Positions 50,542 to 59,307 are shown, numbered from the stretch's first letter. The stretch is 64,000 bases of DNA from Microbispora corallina (GCF_016863035.1 NZ_BOOC01000005.1:248001-312000); one strand, 5' to 3'. Translations and numbers: made by a program. The notes: generated by a model from the sequence alone, not told the origin.

Positions 50542-51471
50542 TCAGGCGGCGACATCCAAACCGGTGAGACGGGCCGAGAGCGCCCACAGGCGGGCCGCCT
50601 CGTCGCCGTCTTCCGGGCCGTCCCGCGAGATGCGGCAGTCGGCGCAGTAGTCACCGCCATGGTCGTCGAGCAGGGGTGAGGTCGCGGCCCAAACCACGGA
50701 GGCCGCCCCCTGCTCAGGTGTTCTGAACAGACCCGGCGCCGGGTTTCCGTCGGAGTCGACCCAGCCGGCGGCGACCATCTCGCCGATCGTGAGGTGTCGC
50801 TGCAGAGATGTAAGGATCCAGCCGGGGTTGACCGAGAAGGCATGTACCCCGTGCGCTCGTCCGACCCTGTCGAGGTGGCGGGCGAACAAGATGTTCGCGA
50901 GCTTGGACTGGGCATAAGCGGCCCACTTGTCATAGCCACGCTCGAACCGGACGTCGTCCCAGCGAATGCTCCAGTCGGGGTTGTACCCGGAGGCGACCGC
51001 GACCACCCGGGCCCTGCCGGCGGCCGTGAGAGCGGGCCACAGCAGGTTCGTCAGCGCGTAGTGGCCCAGGTGGTTGGTGGCGAACTGGGCCTCCCAGCCC
51101 GGCCCCATCCGCGTCTCCGGGCAGGCCATGACGCCGGCGTTGGCGATCAGGATGTCGAGGGTGTCGTGGCCGCGGCGGAACCGCTCGGCGAACATCCGGA
51201 CGGAGTCGAGGTCGGCGAGGTCGAGCTCGTCGACCTCGGCCCCTTTCACGCCGGCGAGTTTCCGCCGCGCCGCGTCGGGCCGCCGAGCCGGCACGATCAC
51301 CAGAGCCCCCGCCCGGGCGAGCGAACGGGTCGCCGCCAGCCCCAGACCGGAGTACCCACCCGTGACGACCACGGTCCTGCCGCTGAGATCGATGCCGGCC
51401 AGGACATCGTCGGCGGTGCTCGTGGCACCGAACCCGTCGTCGTTCGCGCCCGTGGTCGCGTGATCTTCCAT
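50542..51471 (-). CDS. SDR family oxidoreductase
   Basis: 309-residue retinol-dehydrogenase-like SDR: VVVTGGYSGLGLAATRSLAR, DILIANAGVMACP, VVAVASGYNPDW and the catalytic YAQSKLANILFARH, all intact. It has a cysteine-rich tail segment (YCADCRISRDG). TAGCCT (51479-51484, minus strand) ends seven bases before the ATG and no ribosome site is present, so leaderless. Divergent from a MerR regulator. Its stop faces the other SDR gene ten bases away. Confidence 0.9.
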   Translation of the reverse strand: MEDHATTGANDDGFGATSTADDVLAGIDLSGRTVVVTGGYSGLGLAATRSLARAGALVIVPARRPDAARRKLAGVKGAEVDELDLADLDSVRMFAERFRRGHDTLDILIANAGVMACPETRMGPGWEAQFATNHLGHYALTNLLWPALTAAGRARVVAVASGYNPDWSIRWDDVRFERGYDKWAAYAQSKLANILFARHLDRVGRAHGVHAFSVNPGWILTSLQRHLTIGEMVAAGWVDSDGNPAPGLFRTPEQGAASVVWAATSPLLDDHGGDYCADCRISRDGPEDGDEAARLWALSARLTGLDVAA

Positions 51472-51478
51472 GCCGGGA

Positions 51479-51520
51479 AGGCTAGATGCTAGACCGAGGT
51501 CTAGGTCAACGACCTATGAT
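51479..51520. promoter_or_regulatory. Divergent promoters with MerR-type 19-base spacer and dyads
   Basis: Plus strand: TAGACC (51490-51495) and TATGAT (51515-51520) with 19 bases between, the long spacer typical of MerR-controlled promoters; TATGAT ends seven bases before GTG at 51528. CTAGACC-GA-GGTCTAG (51489-51504) and AGGTC-AAC-GACCT (51502-51514) are dyads in it. Minus strand: TAGCCT at 51479-51484 serves the SDR gene. Confidence 0.7.
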
Positions 51521-51527
51521 CCGGAAG

Positions 51528-51923
51528 GTGGAGACCGCGGATCTGAGCATCGGCGAGGTGGCACGCCGTACCGGGTTGAGCGTGCACGCCCTACGGCTGT
51601 ACGAGCGTGAGGGGCTTCTGGCCGGTGAAGTGCGGCGTGACGAGAAAGGCCGGCGACTGTACAGCGAGTGGGATGTCGAGTGGCTGGCCAACTGCGTGAA
51701 GTTCCGCTCCTCCGGCATGCCGTTGGCGACGATCAGCCGACTGGCCCAGCTGGTCCGCGAGGGCACCGGGAACGAGGCGGAACGGCTCGAACTGCTGCGT
51801 GAACACCAGCGCCGCATCGCGGACCAGCTCGCGCAGCTGCACGCCTGTCTCGACCTCATCAACACCAAGGTGGCCGCCTACCAGCGACACCTCGCCATCG
51901 GCGCGTCCGGAGATCCCTGGTAG
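51528..51923 (+). CDS. MerR family transcriptional regulator
   Basis: 131 residues: HTH LSIGEVARRTGLSVHALRLY, the linking EREGLL, then WDVEWLANCVKFRSSGMPLA and a dimer helix REHQRRIADQLAQLHACLDL. Start set at GTG 51528; an in-frame ATG at 51516 lies inside the -10 box and so cannot be on the transcript. Divergent from the SDR gene it most likely controls. One cysteine lies in each half of the effector region (NCVKF, HACLD). Confidence 0.9.
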   Translation: METADLSIGEVARRTGLSVHALRLYEREGLLAGEVRRDEKGRRLYSEWDVEWLANCVKFRSSGMPLATISRLAQLVREGTGNEAERLELLREHQRRIADQLAQLHACLDLINTKVAAYQRHLAIGASGDPW

Positions 51924-52026
51924 CAGAAACGCGCCGCGCTGAAATGGACGTACCAGACGCGGCAGTAAGGCCGACAGGGCCCTTGATGGAGGCACTATCG
52001 TTCGCCTCGGCTGATCGGCAGACGCG

Positions 52027-53025
52027 TCACGACCTGCGATGCCTCGACTTGAGGTAGTCGTTCACCCACTTCTTGCTGCTACGCCACATGCCGTCGTCAC
52101 CCTTGACGGCACGGAGTCGTCCCCGTGCGGCGGCCATGCGAAGCGCGTTTTCTGTGACGTCTCGCGTGGCGAGGGCGGGTAGTGGGACAAGCTTGACCGG
52201 ACCGGCCACCGCCGGCATGACGAAGCGGTACAGATTTGTCGTCACGCTGCGTGCGATGAGTTCGCCCAACGGTCCGAACTCGTCATTGTCGGCTCGGCGC
52301 ATCGCCTGAAGGTACTTGTCGCGGTCGCGCTTGTAGATGATCGCGGGCGGATATCCGATTCTGCAAAGTATCAAGTTCAGCACCAGGCGGCCCGTCCGCC
52401 CGTTGCCGTCCAGAAACGGGTGTATCTGCTCGAATCGGTTATGAATCCGGGCCAAGCGTTCGGAGAGGGCCTCGTCGGACTCGTCTCGAAGGCCATCGAC
52501 CGTCTTCACCCAGTCCCGCATCTGTGGATCGACTTCCGGCCATGAAGGCGGCTTCATACCCCCAGGGAACCTGGCGATCTCGTGCTGTCGGAAGTTCCCA
52601 GGCCCCTCGGCGGGGGTGGCATGCGGGTGGGGTTCTACGGCCCACACGAGGGACATGGCGGTGTGGTGAATCTGACGAACCTCCTGGAGCGCGATGAGAT
52701 CTCCGTTCTGCCAGTCTCCCGGCTCCAATGCCTGCCCATAGACCCACTTCGCGGCGTCGCCGTACCCCCTCACCTCCATGTAGTCCCTGAGCGGCTTCGC
52801 ACCTACCGCCCGACCCTCCTCAAGGAGCTTCTCCACCTCCTGCAAGACAAGCGTGTTGCCCTCGATCGCAGTACTGTTGTGGGCCTCCTGGTGCCAGATG
52901 TCGGACCAGATGTCCTCCGCCTCGGCGGGCGAAGGCAGGCCGCCCAAGCGGTCACGAAGCTCTCGAACGGCCTCGTCGAGGCGCTGATACACGGTCGCCC
53001 TGGACGGCCTCCCCGGTCCCGACAC
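52027..53025 (-). CDS. Fic family protein with N-terminal inhibitory helix (class II)
   Basis: 332 residues. The Fic core motif HPFLDGNGRTGR is complete (H202 to R213), with the flap segment upstream (NFRQHEIARFPGG). The inhibitory (S/T)xxxE(G/N) motif is seen at 51-56 in NSTAIEGN, so ATP binding would be self-blocked until released. A DNA-binding-like winged helix may form the end (VTENALRMAAARGRLRAVKG). It would transfer AMP to protein hydroxyls. GTG at 53025 has GGGAGG five bases upstream; an ATG at 53106 would extend into the repeat region. Composition is less GC-rich than its neighbours, a sign of acquisition. Confidence 0.88.
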   Translation of the reverse strand: MSGPGRPSRATVYQRLDEAVRELRDRLGGLPSPAEAEDIWSDIWHQEAHNSTAIEGNTLVLQEVEKLLEEGRAVGAKPLRDYMEVRGYGDAAKWVYGQALEPGDWQNGDLIALQEVRQIHHTAMSLVWAVEPHPHATPAEGPGNFRQHEIARFPGGMKPPSWPEVDPQMRDWVKTVDGLRDESDEALSERLARIHNRFEQIHPFLDGNGRTGRLVLNLILCRIGYPPAIIYKRDRDKYLQAMRRADNDEFGPLGELIARSVTTNLYRFVMPAVAGPVKLVPLPALATRDVTENALRMAAARGRLRAVKGDDGMWRSSKKWVNDYLKSRHRRS

Positions 53026-53043
53026 CAGTGCCTCCCGTGATTC

Positions 53044-53123
53044 TGTTCGGCTAAGCCCATGTAACTGTACCGAACAAAATCTCTCCGATTGTTCGCCTCG
53101 GCTCAATTAATCGAACCGAACAA
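53044..53123. repeat. Four alternating TGTTCGG/CCGAACA sites
   Basis: TGTTCGG (53044), CCGAACAA (53070), TTGTTCG (53089) and CCGAACAA (53116) form two inverted pairs with 19- and 20-base spacers, about 46 bases apart, directly upstream of the fic gene. They surround its promoter region and look like operator sites for one dimeric regulator. Confidence 0.65.
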
Positions 53124-53732
53124 CTCTCCGCGCCAGGCCCAAGGAGTCAAACGTCGGAGCGGCCATGCGCCTGATTGAAGTCGCCCTCCCGCCATGTTCC
53201 TCGGCCGCAATGAGCCCTCCGTGCAGGCCTGACCAGCGCCCGGAGGTCTCAGCCGATCCCGGCTACTCCGCTTCCTCGGGACGCCCCTTACCGGCGGCAC
53301 GTACCCTGGCTCCGGCGTCGGCGTAGATCTCAGCGTCGGCCCTTTCGCCGACAGTTCGTACTTCGCAGATCTCGATCGACTTGTCGTCGTGATTCGACAG
53401 ACGACCCCCCAGGTGTACATCCGACCAGGAGCTTGCTAAAGCCGGTCAGCTCCCGTCCAGTGGGTAGCCGGCCTTCTGGATTCTTCAACAGTAAGAGAAT
53501 CTTTTTGAGGCGTCCAAAAGAATGTTCCTCCGAGTTGCGAGGACTCGTCGGACACGCTGGAGTCCCGCTCCGGGCAAGCGTCACAGACGGATGGCTGTCC
53601 GCCGGGCGAATCTGAAACCATATTTCTTGACACTTCCGTGGCAGCCACCACAATGACGGTGTCGTCGCGAGTGGGCGCCCTCTCGACGTGGACCATATTC
53701 ATTGGTTTCGGTCGAGACGTGGGAGTTCACAC
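53124..53732. other. Lower-GC region with one unassigned open stretch
   Basis: About 600 bases with no gene I can name. On the minus strand a 45-60 codon stretch ending at 53263 reads LSNHDDKSIEICEVRTVGER then ADAEIYADAGARVRAAGKG, plausible protein but without a start codon or ribosome site; it may be the tail of a decayed gene. The AT-rich end (53450-53660) contains the promoter of the next secreted protein. Confidence 0.35.
53627..53654 (+). promoter_or_regulatory. Promoter of the small secreted protein
   Basis: TTGACA (53627-53632), 16 bases, then CACAAT (53649-53654). It would give a leader of about 70 bases. Confidence 0.5.
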
Positions 53733-54299
53733 ATGCGCTCAGCATTGTCGCGTGCGTTGATGGCGGCGGTCATCGCCGTCGCAGCGGTTCTCGTGCCGGC
53801 GGGGCCCGCGTCCGCGGGGATCTGGCAGCTCACCGACGGGTTCGAGCCGTCGACGAATCCGGCGTCCAGATGGACGTTCACCGCGAACGGGGGGTGCGGC
53901 GGGCCGGTGTTCGGCAGCGCGTCGAACACGCCACGCACGGGGAGCGGCATGGCCAGCATGTCGGCCTACACGAAGGGCGACTGGTGTGCGCTCGGGCGGA
54001 CCATCACCCTCACGCCGGTGAGCATTCACCCGGGGGCACGATGCACCGCCGGCGTCTGGACGGACCTGTGGGGCGAGATGGCCCAGTTCAACCTTGAGGT
54101 GATCGACCCCGACACGTGGACGTACATCGCACTGAAGTCGATCACCCAGGACTGGGTCCACGGCTGGGAGCTCCAGACGGTGAGCTGGACCGCGCAACGC
54201 TCCGACGTCGTGCTGCGGTTCGCCGTCGTGCAGCGGAACCCGTACTGGCACGCCGCGGAGGTCGACCTCGACGACGTCGTGGTGCAGTGCGCCTACTGA
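53733..54299 (+). CDS. Small secreted protein, unknown
   Basis: 188 residues, signal peptide RALMAAVIAVAAVLVPAGPA (cut near ASA at about residue 30). The mature part is strand-rich with jelly-roll character (DGFEPSTNPASRWTFTANGG, WTYIALKSITQDWVHGWELQ, VVLRFAVVQRNPYWHAAEVD) and five or so cysteines (GGCGGP, WCALG, ARCTAG, VQCAY). It resembles carbohydrate-binding sandwiches but I cannot assign a family. GGGAG precedes the ATG at 53733. Confidence 0.7.
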   Translation: MRSALSRALMAAVIAVAAVLVPAGPASAGIWQLTDGFEPSTNPASRWTFTANGGCGGPVFGSASNTPRTGSGMASMSAYTKGDWCALGRTITLTPVSIHPGARCTAGVWTDLWGEMAQFNLEVIDPDTWTYIALKSITQDWVHGWELQTVSWTAQRSDVVLRFAVVQRNPYWHAAEVDLDDVVVQCAY

Positions 54300-54485
54300 T
54301 CGACCGAGCCGTCCGGATTGGTCGGCGTGCCGGAGGTGTCGCGGCGGCGTTCGTCGCGGCCGACGACCCCTCGCCGCGCGTGGCGAACGATCATCGGACC
54401 TGAAACAGGCCCCCGAGCAGCCGAAGCCCTTCACCGCATCACGGGTACCGGCCGTCGTCGAATGCCGTACGGGTTCGTCTACGCC

Positions 54486-54543
54486 CGCAAATGTTTGCGA
54501 TCAGGTCGCATGGGCGGCCAAGCGGCCTCCCGTTGACTAGCCT
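54486..54543 (+). promoter_or_regulatory. lgt promoter and 14-base palindrome
   Basis: TAGCCT (54538-54543) ends seven bases before the lgt ATG. About 40 bases upstream is the perfect inverted repeat CGCAAATGTTTGCG (54486-54499), a possible activator or repressor site. Confidence 0.5.
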
Positions 54544-54550
54544 CACCGGC

Positions 54551-55447
54551 ATGCCCTTCGCCTCGATTCCCAGCCCCTCCCAAGGGGTCTGGCATCTCGG
54601 ATTCATCCCGATCCGGGCCTACGCACTGTGCTTCCTCGTCGCGATCGTCTTCGCCACCTGGCTGAGCGAGCGCCGCTGGCGCGCCCGTGGCGGGAAGAAG
54701 GGCACGATCAGCGACATCGCGGTCCCCGGCGTGATCTTCGGCCTGATCGGCGCTCGCCTCTACCACGTCATCACCGACTGGCAGACCTACTTCGGCCCGC
54801 GCGCGATCAAGGAGCCTTACCAGGCGCTGTTCATATGGGAGGGCGGGCTCAGCATCTGGGGCGCGGTCGCCCTGGGAGGCGTGGGCGTCTGGCTGGCCTG
54901 CCGCCGCCGGGGACTGTCTCTGGGCGCCGCGGCCGACACGGTCGCGCCCACCATCGCGTTCGGGCAGGCGATCGCCCGCTGGGGCAACTGGTTCAACCAG
55001 GAGCTGTACGGCGGTCCGACCACCTTGCCGTGGGGCCTGGAGATCGACCAGGCGCACGGCGGCACGCCAGGCGTGCTCTACCACCCGACGTTCCTCTACG
55101 AGTCGCTGTGGGACGCGGCGCTCGGTTTCGCGCTGATTCTGGCCGGCAGGCGGTTCACGCTGCGCCACGGCCGACTGTTCGCCCTGTATGTCGCCGGCTA
55201 CACGTTCGGGCGGTTCTGGATCGAGGGGCTGCGGGTCGACCCGGTGGGCGGAGTGGACCACGCGGTGACGCTCCTGGGGCTGCGGATCAACCAGTGGACC
55301 TCGATCGTGCTGTTCATCGGCGCGCTGGTCTATATGTGGGTGACTCGCAACAAGGACGTCGAAGAGATCGTGGAGCCGGCCTCACAACACAAGGCCTCGC
55401 ACGAGGAGAACGGCGGGCGGGCCGCCGATCCGATCGAGACCACCTGA
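54551..55447 (+). CDS. lgt: Prolipoprotein diacylglyceryl transferase
   Basis: 298-residue membrane enzyme that puts diacylglycerol on the lipobox cysteine of lipoproteins. Seven membrane helices; family motifs IRAYALCFLVAI, FIWEGGLSIWGAVALG, the signature RWGNWFNQELYGG, LEIDQAHGGTPGVLYHPTFL and the GRFWIEGLRVD loop. The start at 54551 matches the family and sits seven bases after a -10 box, without a ribosome site. Lgt is usually near trpA in actinomycetes; here it stands alone, so it may be a second copy. No trp genes are in the window. Confidence 0.95.
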   Translation: MPFASIPSPSQGVWHLGFIPIRAYALCFLVAIVFATWLSERRWRARGGKKGTISDIAVPGVIFGLIGARLYHVITDWQTYFGPRAIKEPYQALFIWEGGLSIWGAVALGGVGVWLACRRRGLSLGAAADTVAPTIAFGQAIARWGNWFNQELYGGPTTLPWGLEIDQAHGGTPGVLYHPTFLYESLWDAALGFALILAGRRFTLRHGRLFALYVAGYTFGRFWIEGLRVDPVGGVDHAVTLLGLRINQWTSIVLFIGALVYMWVTRNKDVEEIVEPASQHKASHEENGGRAADPIETT

Positions 55448-55470
55448 CGTGACAAAGGCGGCGGCCATGG

Positions 55471-55890
55471 TCACAGCAGGCCGCTGCCCGACTTGTAGAC
55501 CTTGGTAAGCGCGATCATCAGTTGGTGACGCTCGTCCTCGGTCAGATCTGCGGTGATCTTCTCTTCCAGGCTGCGGCGTTCCGCCTCGACCGGCTCCCGG
55601 AGCGCCCGGCCCGCATCGGTCAGCCAGAGTCTGACCAGCCTGCTGTCGCGTTCGTCTCGGCTTCGGGTGAGCAGGCCGACGGCGCTCATCCGGGTGGCCA
55701 TTTTGACGACCGTGGGCGTGGTGACATGCAGGGCGGCGGCGATTTCGCCGGGCGTGCTGCCGTCGCGCTCCCACAATGCCGCCAGCAGATGATCCTGCCC
55801 CTGGTGCAGTCCATGGCGGCGCATGGCGGTCTCGACCAGCGCACGCAGCACCTTCGTCGTCTTGCTGTGCAGGTCGAGGAACTCGGGCAC
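55471..55890 (-). CDS. MarR family transcriptional regulator
   Basis: 139 residues: HGLHQGQDHLLAALWERDGS, HTH TPGEIAAALHVTTPTVVKMA and wing RSRDERDSRLVRLWLT. GTG at 55890 lies five bases after GGAGG; a second GTG two codons upstream overlaps the ribosome site. Divergent from an NmrA-like gene, with a CTAACG/CGTTAG dyad between them. Convergent with lgt. Confidence 0.88.
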   Translation of the reverse strand: MPEFLDLHSKTTKVLRALVETAMRRHGLHQGQDHLLAALWERDGSTPGEIAAALHVTTPTVVKMATRMSAVGLLTRSRDERDSRLVRLWLTDAGRALREPVEAERRSLEEKITADLTEDERHQLMIALTKVYKSGSGLL

Positions 55891-55914
55891 CGCCACCTCC
55901 GGACAGCAGGTCGA

Positions 55915-55959
55915 TTGACGGCTAATCACTAACCGGCTAACGTTTCGAGCGATCGTTAG
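55915..55959 (+). promoter_or_regulatory. NmrA-like gene promoter with MarR dyad
   Basis: TTGACG (55915-55920) and TAACGT (55938-55943) are 17 bases apart. CTAACG/CGTTAG (55937-55959, 11-base spacer) overlaps the -10 box and start site. Confidence 0.7.
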
Positions 55960-55982
55960 ACGGCAAACGACTAGGAGTCTCG

Positions 55983-56843
55983 ATGATACTGGTGACCGGA
56001 GCCACTGGGAGAATCGGCCGCGAGCTGACCAGCGAGCTCGATGCGAGAAACGCGACGTTCCGCATCCTCGTCCGCGACCCGGCCCGCGCGGCCGGCCTCC
56101 CCGCAAGCGCCGAGCGCGTGGTCGGCGACCTCGACGATCCCGCGACGCTCGCCCCCGCCTTCGACGGTATCGACCGGCTGTTCCTGCTCACCCCGGGCAT
56201 CGGCACCGACCAGGCCGGCAACGCCATCACCGCCGCCCGCGCCGTGCGAGTGCGCCGCATCGTGCTGCTGTCGTCCATCTGGGTTTCCGGCGATCCGGTA
56301 CCCGCCATGGGCCGCTGGCACCACCAACGCGAGCATCTCCTGCGCATGTCTGGCATACCGGCCACGATTTTGCGTCCCGGCGGCTTCACGACCAACGCCC
56401 TGGAATGGGTACCGTCCATTAAGAATGAGGGATTCGTCCTCGACGCGACCGGTCCGGGCCGCTCTGCGCCGATCGATCCGGCCGACATCGCCGCCGTCGC
56501 CGGCCTCGTACTGACCCAGGACGGCCATGACGGCCAGACCTATACCCTCACCGGCGATGAGGCGCTCACCATCGCCGAACAGGTCGCGATCATCGCTGAC
56601 ACCATCGGCCGCGACATCGAGGTCCGTGCGGCGGCCTCCCCCGAAGAGATCGTCCGCTCCCGCTATCCCAACGGCGCGCCCAAGCCCCTTGCCGACGCGA
56701 TCCTCGAAGCCGCCGCGATCATGCGGGCGGACACGACCGGAGTACGCACCGACACCGTGCAACGCCTGCTCGGCCGCCGCCCTCGCACCTTCGCCGACTG
56801 GTGCACCCGAAACGCCGACGCCCTGCGACTCGAACTTGAATAG
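55983..56843 (+). CDS. NAD(P)-binding NmrA family reductase
   Basis: 286 residues: dinucleotide loop MILVTGATGRIGRELTSEL, FRILVRDPARA, LFLLTPGIGTDQ, VLLSSIWVSGD and ILRPGGFTTNALEW; this is the quinone-reductase-2-like (QorB/NmrA) type. No YxxxK, as usual for these. Expression under a MarR-type repressor suggests a response to quinones or other electrophiles. Confidence 0.88.
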   Translation: MILVTGATGRIGRELTSELDARNATFRILVRDPARAAGLPASAERVVGDLDDPATLAPAFDGIDRLFLLTPGIGTDQAGNAITAARAVRVRRIVLLSSIWVSGDPVPAMGRWHHQREHLLRMSGIPATILRPGGFTTNALEWVPSIKNEGFVLDATGPGRSAPIDPADIAAVAGLVLTQDGHDGQTYTLTGDEALTIAEQVAIIADTIGRDIEVRAAASPEEIVRSRYPNGAPKPLADAILEAAAIMRADTTGVRTDTVQRLLGRRPRTFADWCTRNADALRLELE

Positions 56844-56931
56844 AGCAACGACACGGGACGCAGAAGTCCCTCGCTGGAGCAGGCCGTCCCACCATCGCGT
56901 AGAGCGAGGAACAGACGGAAGCAGTGGCCAG

Positions 56932-57780
56932 CGTCGTGACGTCGACCGGCTGCGGGAGCTGGGGTATCCGGTGCACGCCGCGCGCGGGACCGACGGCGGG
57001 TATCAGCTCGCGCCCGGTGCCGTGCTGCCGCCGCTGCTGCTCGACGAGGAGGAGGCGGTCGCGCTCGCCGTCGGCATGGGTGAGGCCGCACGGAGCGCGA
57101 TCATGGGCATGGAGGCGTCTGCGATCCGGGCCCTCACCAAGGTCGTCCAGGTCATGCTGCCTCGGCTGCGCCGCCGCGTGGACCTCCTGCGCGGGGCGAC
57201 GGTCTCCGCGACCTCGGCGGAACCGGTCGTCACGGTGGACGTGTTGACCACCGTCGCCCAGGCGTGCCGGGACGAGGAGCGGCTGCGCTTCTCCTACGCC
57301 CCGCGAGGCCGCGAGCCCTTATCGCGCGAGGTCGAGCCGTACCGGCTGATGACCCTCGGCCGCCGCTGGTATCTGGTCGCCTACGACCTGACCCGGCAGG
57401 ACTGGCGTAGCTTCCGGCTCGACCGTCTGACGGAGGCGCAGGCGACGGGAGCACGTTTCCGCCCGCGCGACCTGCCCACGCAGGATGCGGCAGCGTTCGT
57501 CAGAGCGGTCGGCGGCGTGCCCGAGCCGTACACGCTCGAGGCACTCGTGCACGCACCTGCCGCACGGGTGCGCACGACGGTCGGTCAGTGGGGGATGGTC
57601 GAAGAAGCCGGCGAACGCAGTTGCCTGCTCAGGATGACCTCGACCTCACTGGACTGGCCGGCCCAGGCGCTGGGCAACGTGGGCTCGGAGTTCGAGGTGC
57701 TGGGCCCGCCGGAGTTCGTCACCTACATCCGCGAATGGGGCGAGCGCTTCGTCCGGGCCGCATCACCCAGACCCGCCTGA
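56932..57780 (+). pseudogene. WYL-domain regulator, 5' truncated
   Basis: From 56932 the frame reads RRDVDRLRELGYPVHAARGT then DGGYQLAPGAVLPPLLLDEE and goes on through a complete WYL region (LRFSYAPRGREPLSREVEPY, WYLVAYDLTRQDWRSFRLDR) and WCX tail. The first 40-45 residues, which carry the helix-turn-helix, are missing: only 88 bases separate it from the previous gene and no start codon lies before the homology. So it probably cannot bind DNA. An internal GTG or ATG could still give an effector-only protein. Confidence 0.72.
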
Positions 57781-57802
57781 GGCTCCAGCCTTCGGAGACA
57801 GG

Positions 57803-58471
57803 TCACTGCCGCGGTGACCGCCGGAGGGTCGAGGCGGCCGCGGGCAGGCTGGCCAGGACGAGCATGCCCAGGGCGACCGTGCCGAGGACGATGGGGCGCC
57901 CGGGCAGGACGAACGCGGCGACCGTCAACGGGCTGCTGAGCGCCATCGCCCAGGCGGCCCACGCGGGGACCGCCCCGGCCCGGTGGAGCGCGATGCCGAG
58001 CAGGATGTAGGCCACCAGATGGCCGATGACGTAGATGATGAGATAGCTGTTCATCATCAGGTCGGTGCTGAACCGGTCCAGCAGTTCGGCGTTGGACGGG
58101 GCGGACGGGTGAAGCATGGCCACACCCAGGTCGTCCAGGGCGGTCAGGGCGGAGAACGGCAGCCAGCCCAGTACGGCGATCAGGCCGCCGATCGTGGCCA
58201 GCCAGGGCGCCCGGTCGTAGGCCAGGCGGGCCAGTCCCATGGCGCTGAGGGGGAGCAGGAGCGAGGCGGCGAAGAACGCGGCCAGCCGTACGGCGTTGCC
58301 GGTCTGGCCCATGGCGTCGTCGGCGTCCAAGGTGGCCTGGCCGCCCTGGTGGACGGCTGGGCTGAACACGCCGCCGACGAGGAAGGCCAGCGGCCCGCCG
58401 ACGATGGATGCCGCCAGGACCATCCGGGTCAGGCGTTGGTACCCAGGGAGAGTGGTGGTCAAGGTCGTCAT
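57803..58471 (-). CDS. Multispanning membrane protein, DUF4386-like
   Basis: 222 residues with six or seven helices (first near 17-38, then 62-82, 90-110, 143-163, 170-190, 193-213). FLVGGVFSPAV and the central loop with LDRFSTDLMMNSYLIIYVIG are typical of small actinobacterial permease-like proteins of unknown role. GGAGG before the ATG. Downstream of a response regulator gene on the same strand, with 130 bases between. Confidence 0.7.
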   Translation of the reverse strand: MTTLTTTLPGYQRLTRMVLAASIVGGPLAFLVGGVFSPAVHQGGQATLDADDAMGQTGNAVRLAAFFAASLLLPLSAMGLARLAYDRAPWLATIGGLIAVLGWLPFSALTALDDLGVAMLHPSAPSNAELLDRFSTDLMMNSYLIIYVIGHLVAYILLGIALHRAGAVPAWAAWAMALSSPLTVAAFVLPGRPIVLGTVALGMLVLASLPAAASTLRRSPRQ

Positions 58472-58604
58472 GGTCGCCTCCGGGGGGTCGAGTCACTGCG
58501 AGCAGCTTCCCGCTTGAGGTCGGCCGGGTCGTCGGGCGGCATACGGCACTTGGACTGCGCGTTCCCGCGTACCCGGAGCGCGGGCGTACGTAGCGGGACG
58601 TATG

Positions 58605-59273
58605 TCAGCGCCCGGGGCGGACCAGGCCCGATTCATAGGCGAAGACGACCAGCTGGGCGCGGTCGCGGACGGCGAGCTTGACCATGGCCCGGGAGACGTG
58701 GGTGCGGGCGGTGGCGGGGCTGATCACGAGATGCCTGGCGATCTCGTCGTTGGACAGCCCTCTGCCGACGAGCGCGACGATCTCCCGCTCCCGATCGGTG
58801 AGCCGGTCCAGCGCCCGCGCGGAGGGGCCGGCTGGGGCAGGCCCGACGGCGAAGGCCGCCACCAGCCGGCGCGCGGCCTGCGGGGCGAGGAGCGAATCGC
58901 CGGCGGCAGCCACCCGGATGCCGCGCAGCAGCTCGGCCGGGTCGGCGTCCTTGAGCAGGAACCCGGCCGCGCCGGCTCGGATGGCCTCGAAGACCAGCTC
59001 GTCCTCGTCGAAGGTGGTCAGCACCAGCACCCGCACGCCGGACAGCTCCGGATCAGCCGCGATCACCCTGGTGGCGGCCAGCCCGTCCAGCACCGGCATC
59101 CGGATGTCCATCACGATCACGTCGGGGTGGTGAGCGCGTACGGCGGCGAGCGCCTGCCGCCCGTCACCGGCCTCGGCGACCACCTCCAGGCCGGGCTCGG
59201 CTGCCAGCAGCGCCCGCAGCCCGGAGCGGATCATGACCTGATCGTCGGCGAGCACGACCCGCAGCACGCTCAC
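58605..59273 (-). CDS. NarL/LuxR-type response regulator
   Basis: 222 residues. Receiver domain with the acidic pair in VVLADDQVMIR, phospho-acceptor aspartate in VIVMDIRMPVLDG and lysine in FLLKDADPAEL; C-terminal LuxR HTH LTDREREIVALVGRGLSNDE then IARHLVISPATARTHVSRAM. GTG start seven bases after GGGAG, 34 bases from the histidine kinase gene upstream, so the two form an operon. Targets unknown. Confidence 0.92.
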   Translation of the reverse strand: MSVLRVVLADDQVMIRSGLRALLAAEPGLEVVAEAGDGRQALAAVRAHHPDVIVMDIRMPVLDGLAATRVIAADPELSGVRVLVLTTFDEDELVFEAIRAGAAGFLLKDADPAELLRGIRVAAAGDSLLAPQAARRLVAAFAVGPAPAGPSARALDRLTDREREIVALVGRGLSNDEIARHLVISPATARTHVSRAMVKLAVRDRAQLVVFAYESGLVRPGR

Positions 59274-59307
59274 CGCACCACTCCCGGTACGGCCCGCGGC
59301 ACGCCCA

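Noticed and set aside
53044..53123. CRISPR-like array or plasmid iterons
   Set aside because: Four 7-8 base sites in alternating orientation with unequal spacing; no repeats of CRISPR length and no cas or rep genes. Operator sites are more likely.
52027..54300. Integrated mobile element
   Set aside because: Lower GC and a Fic gene hint at transfer, but there is no integrase, transposase, terminal repeat or tRNA attachment site.
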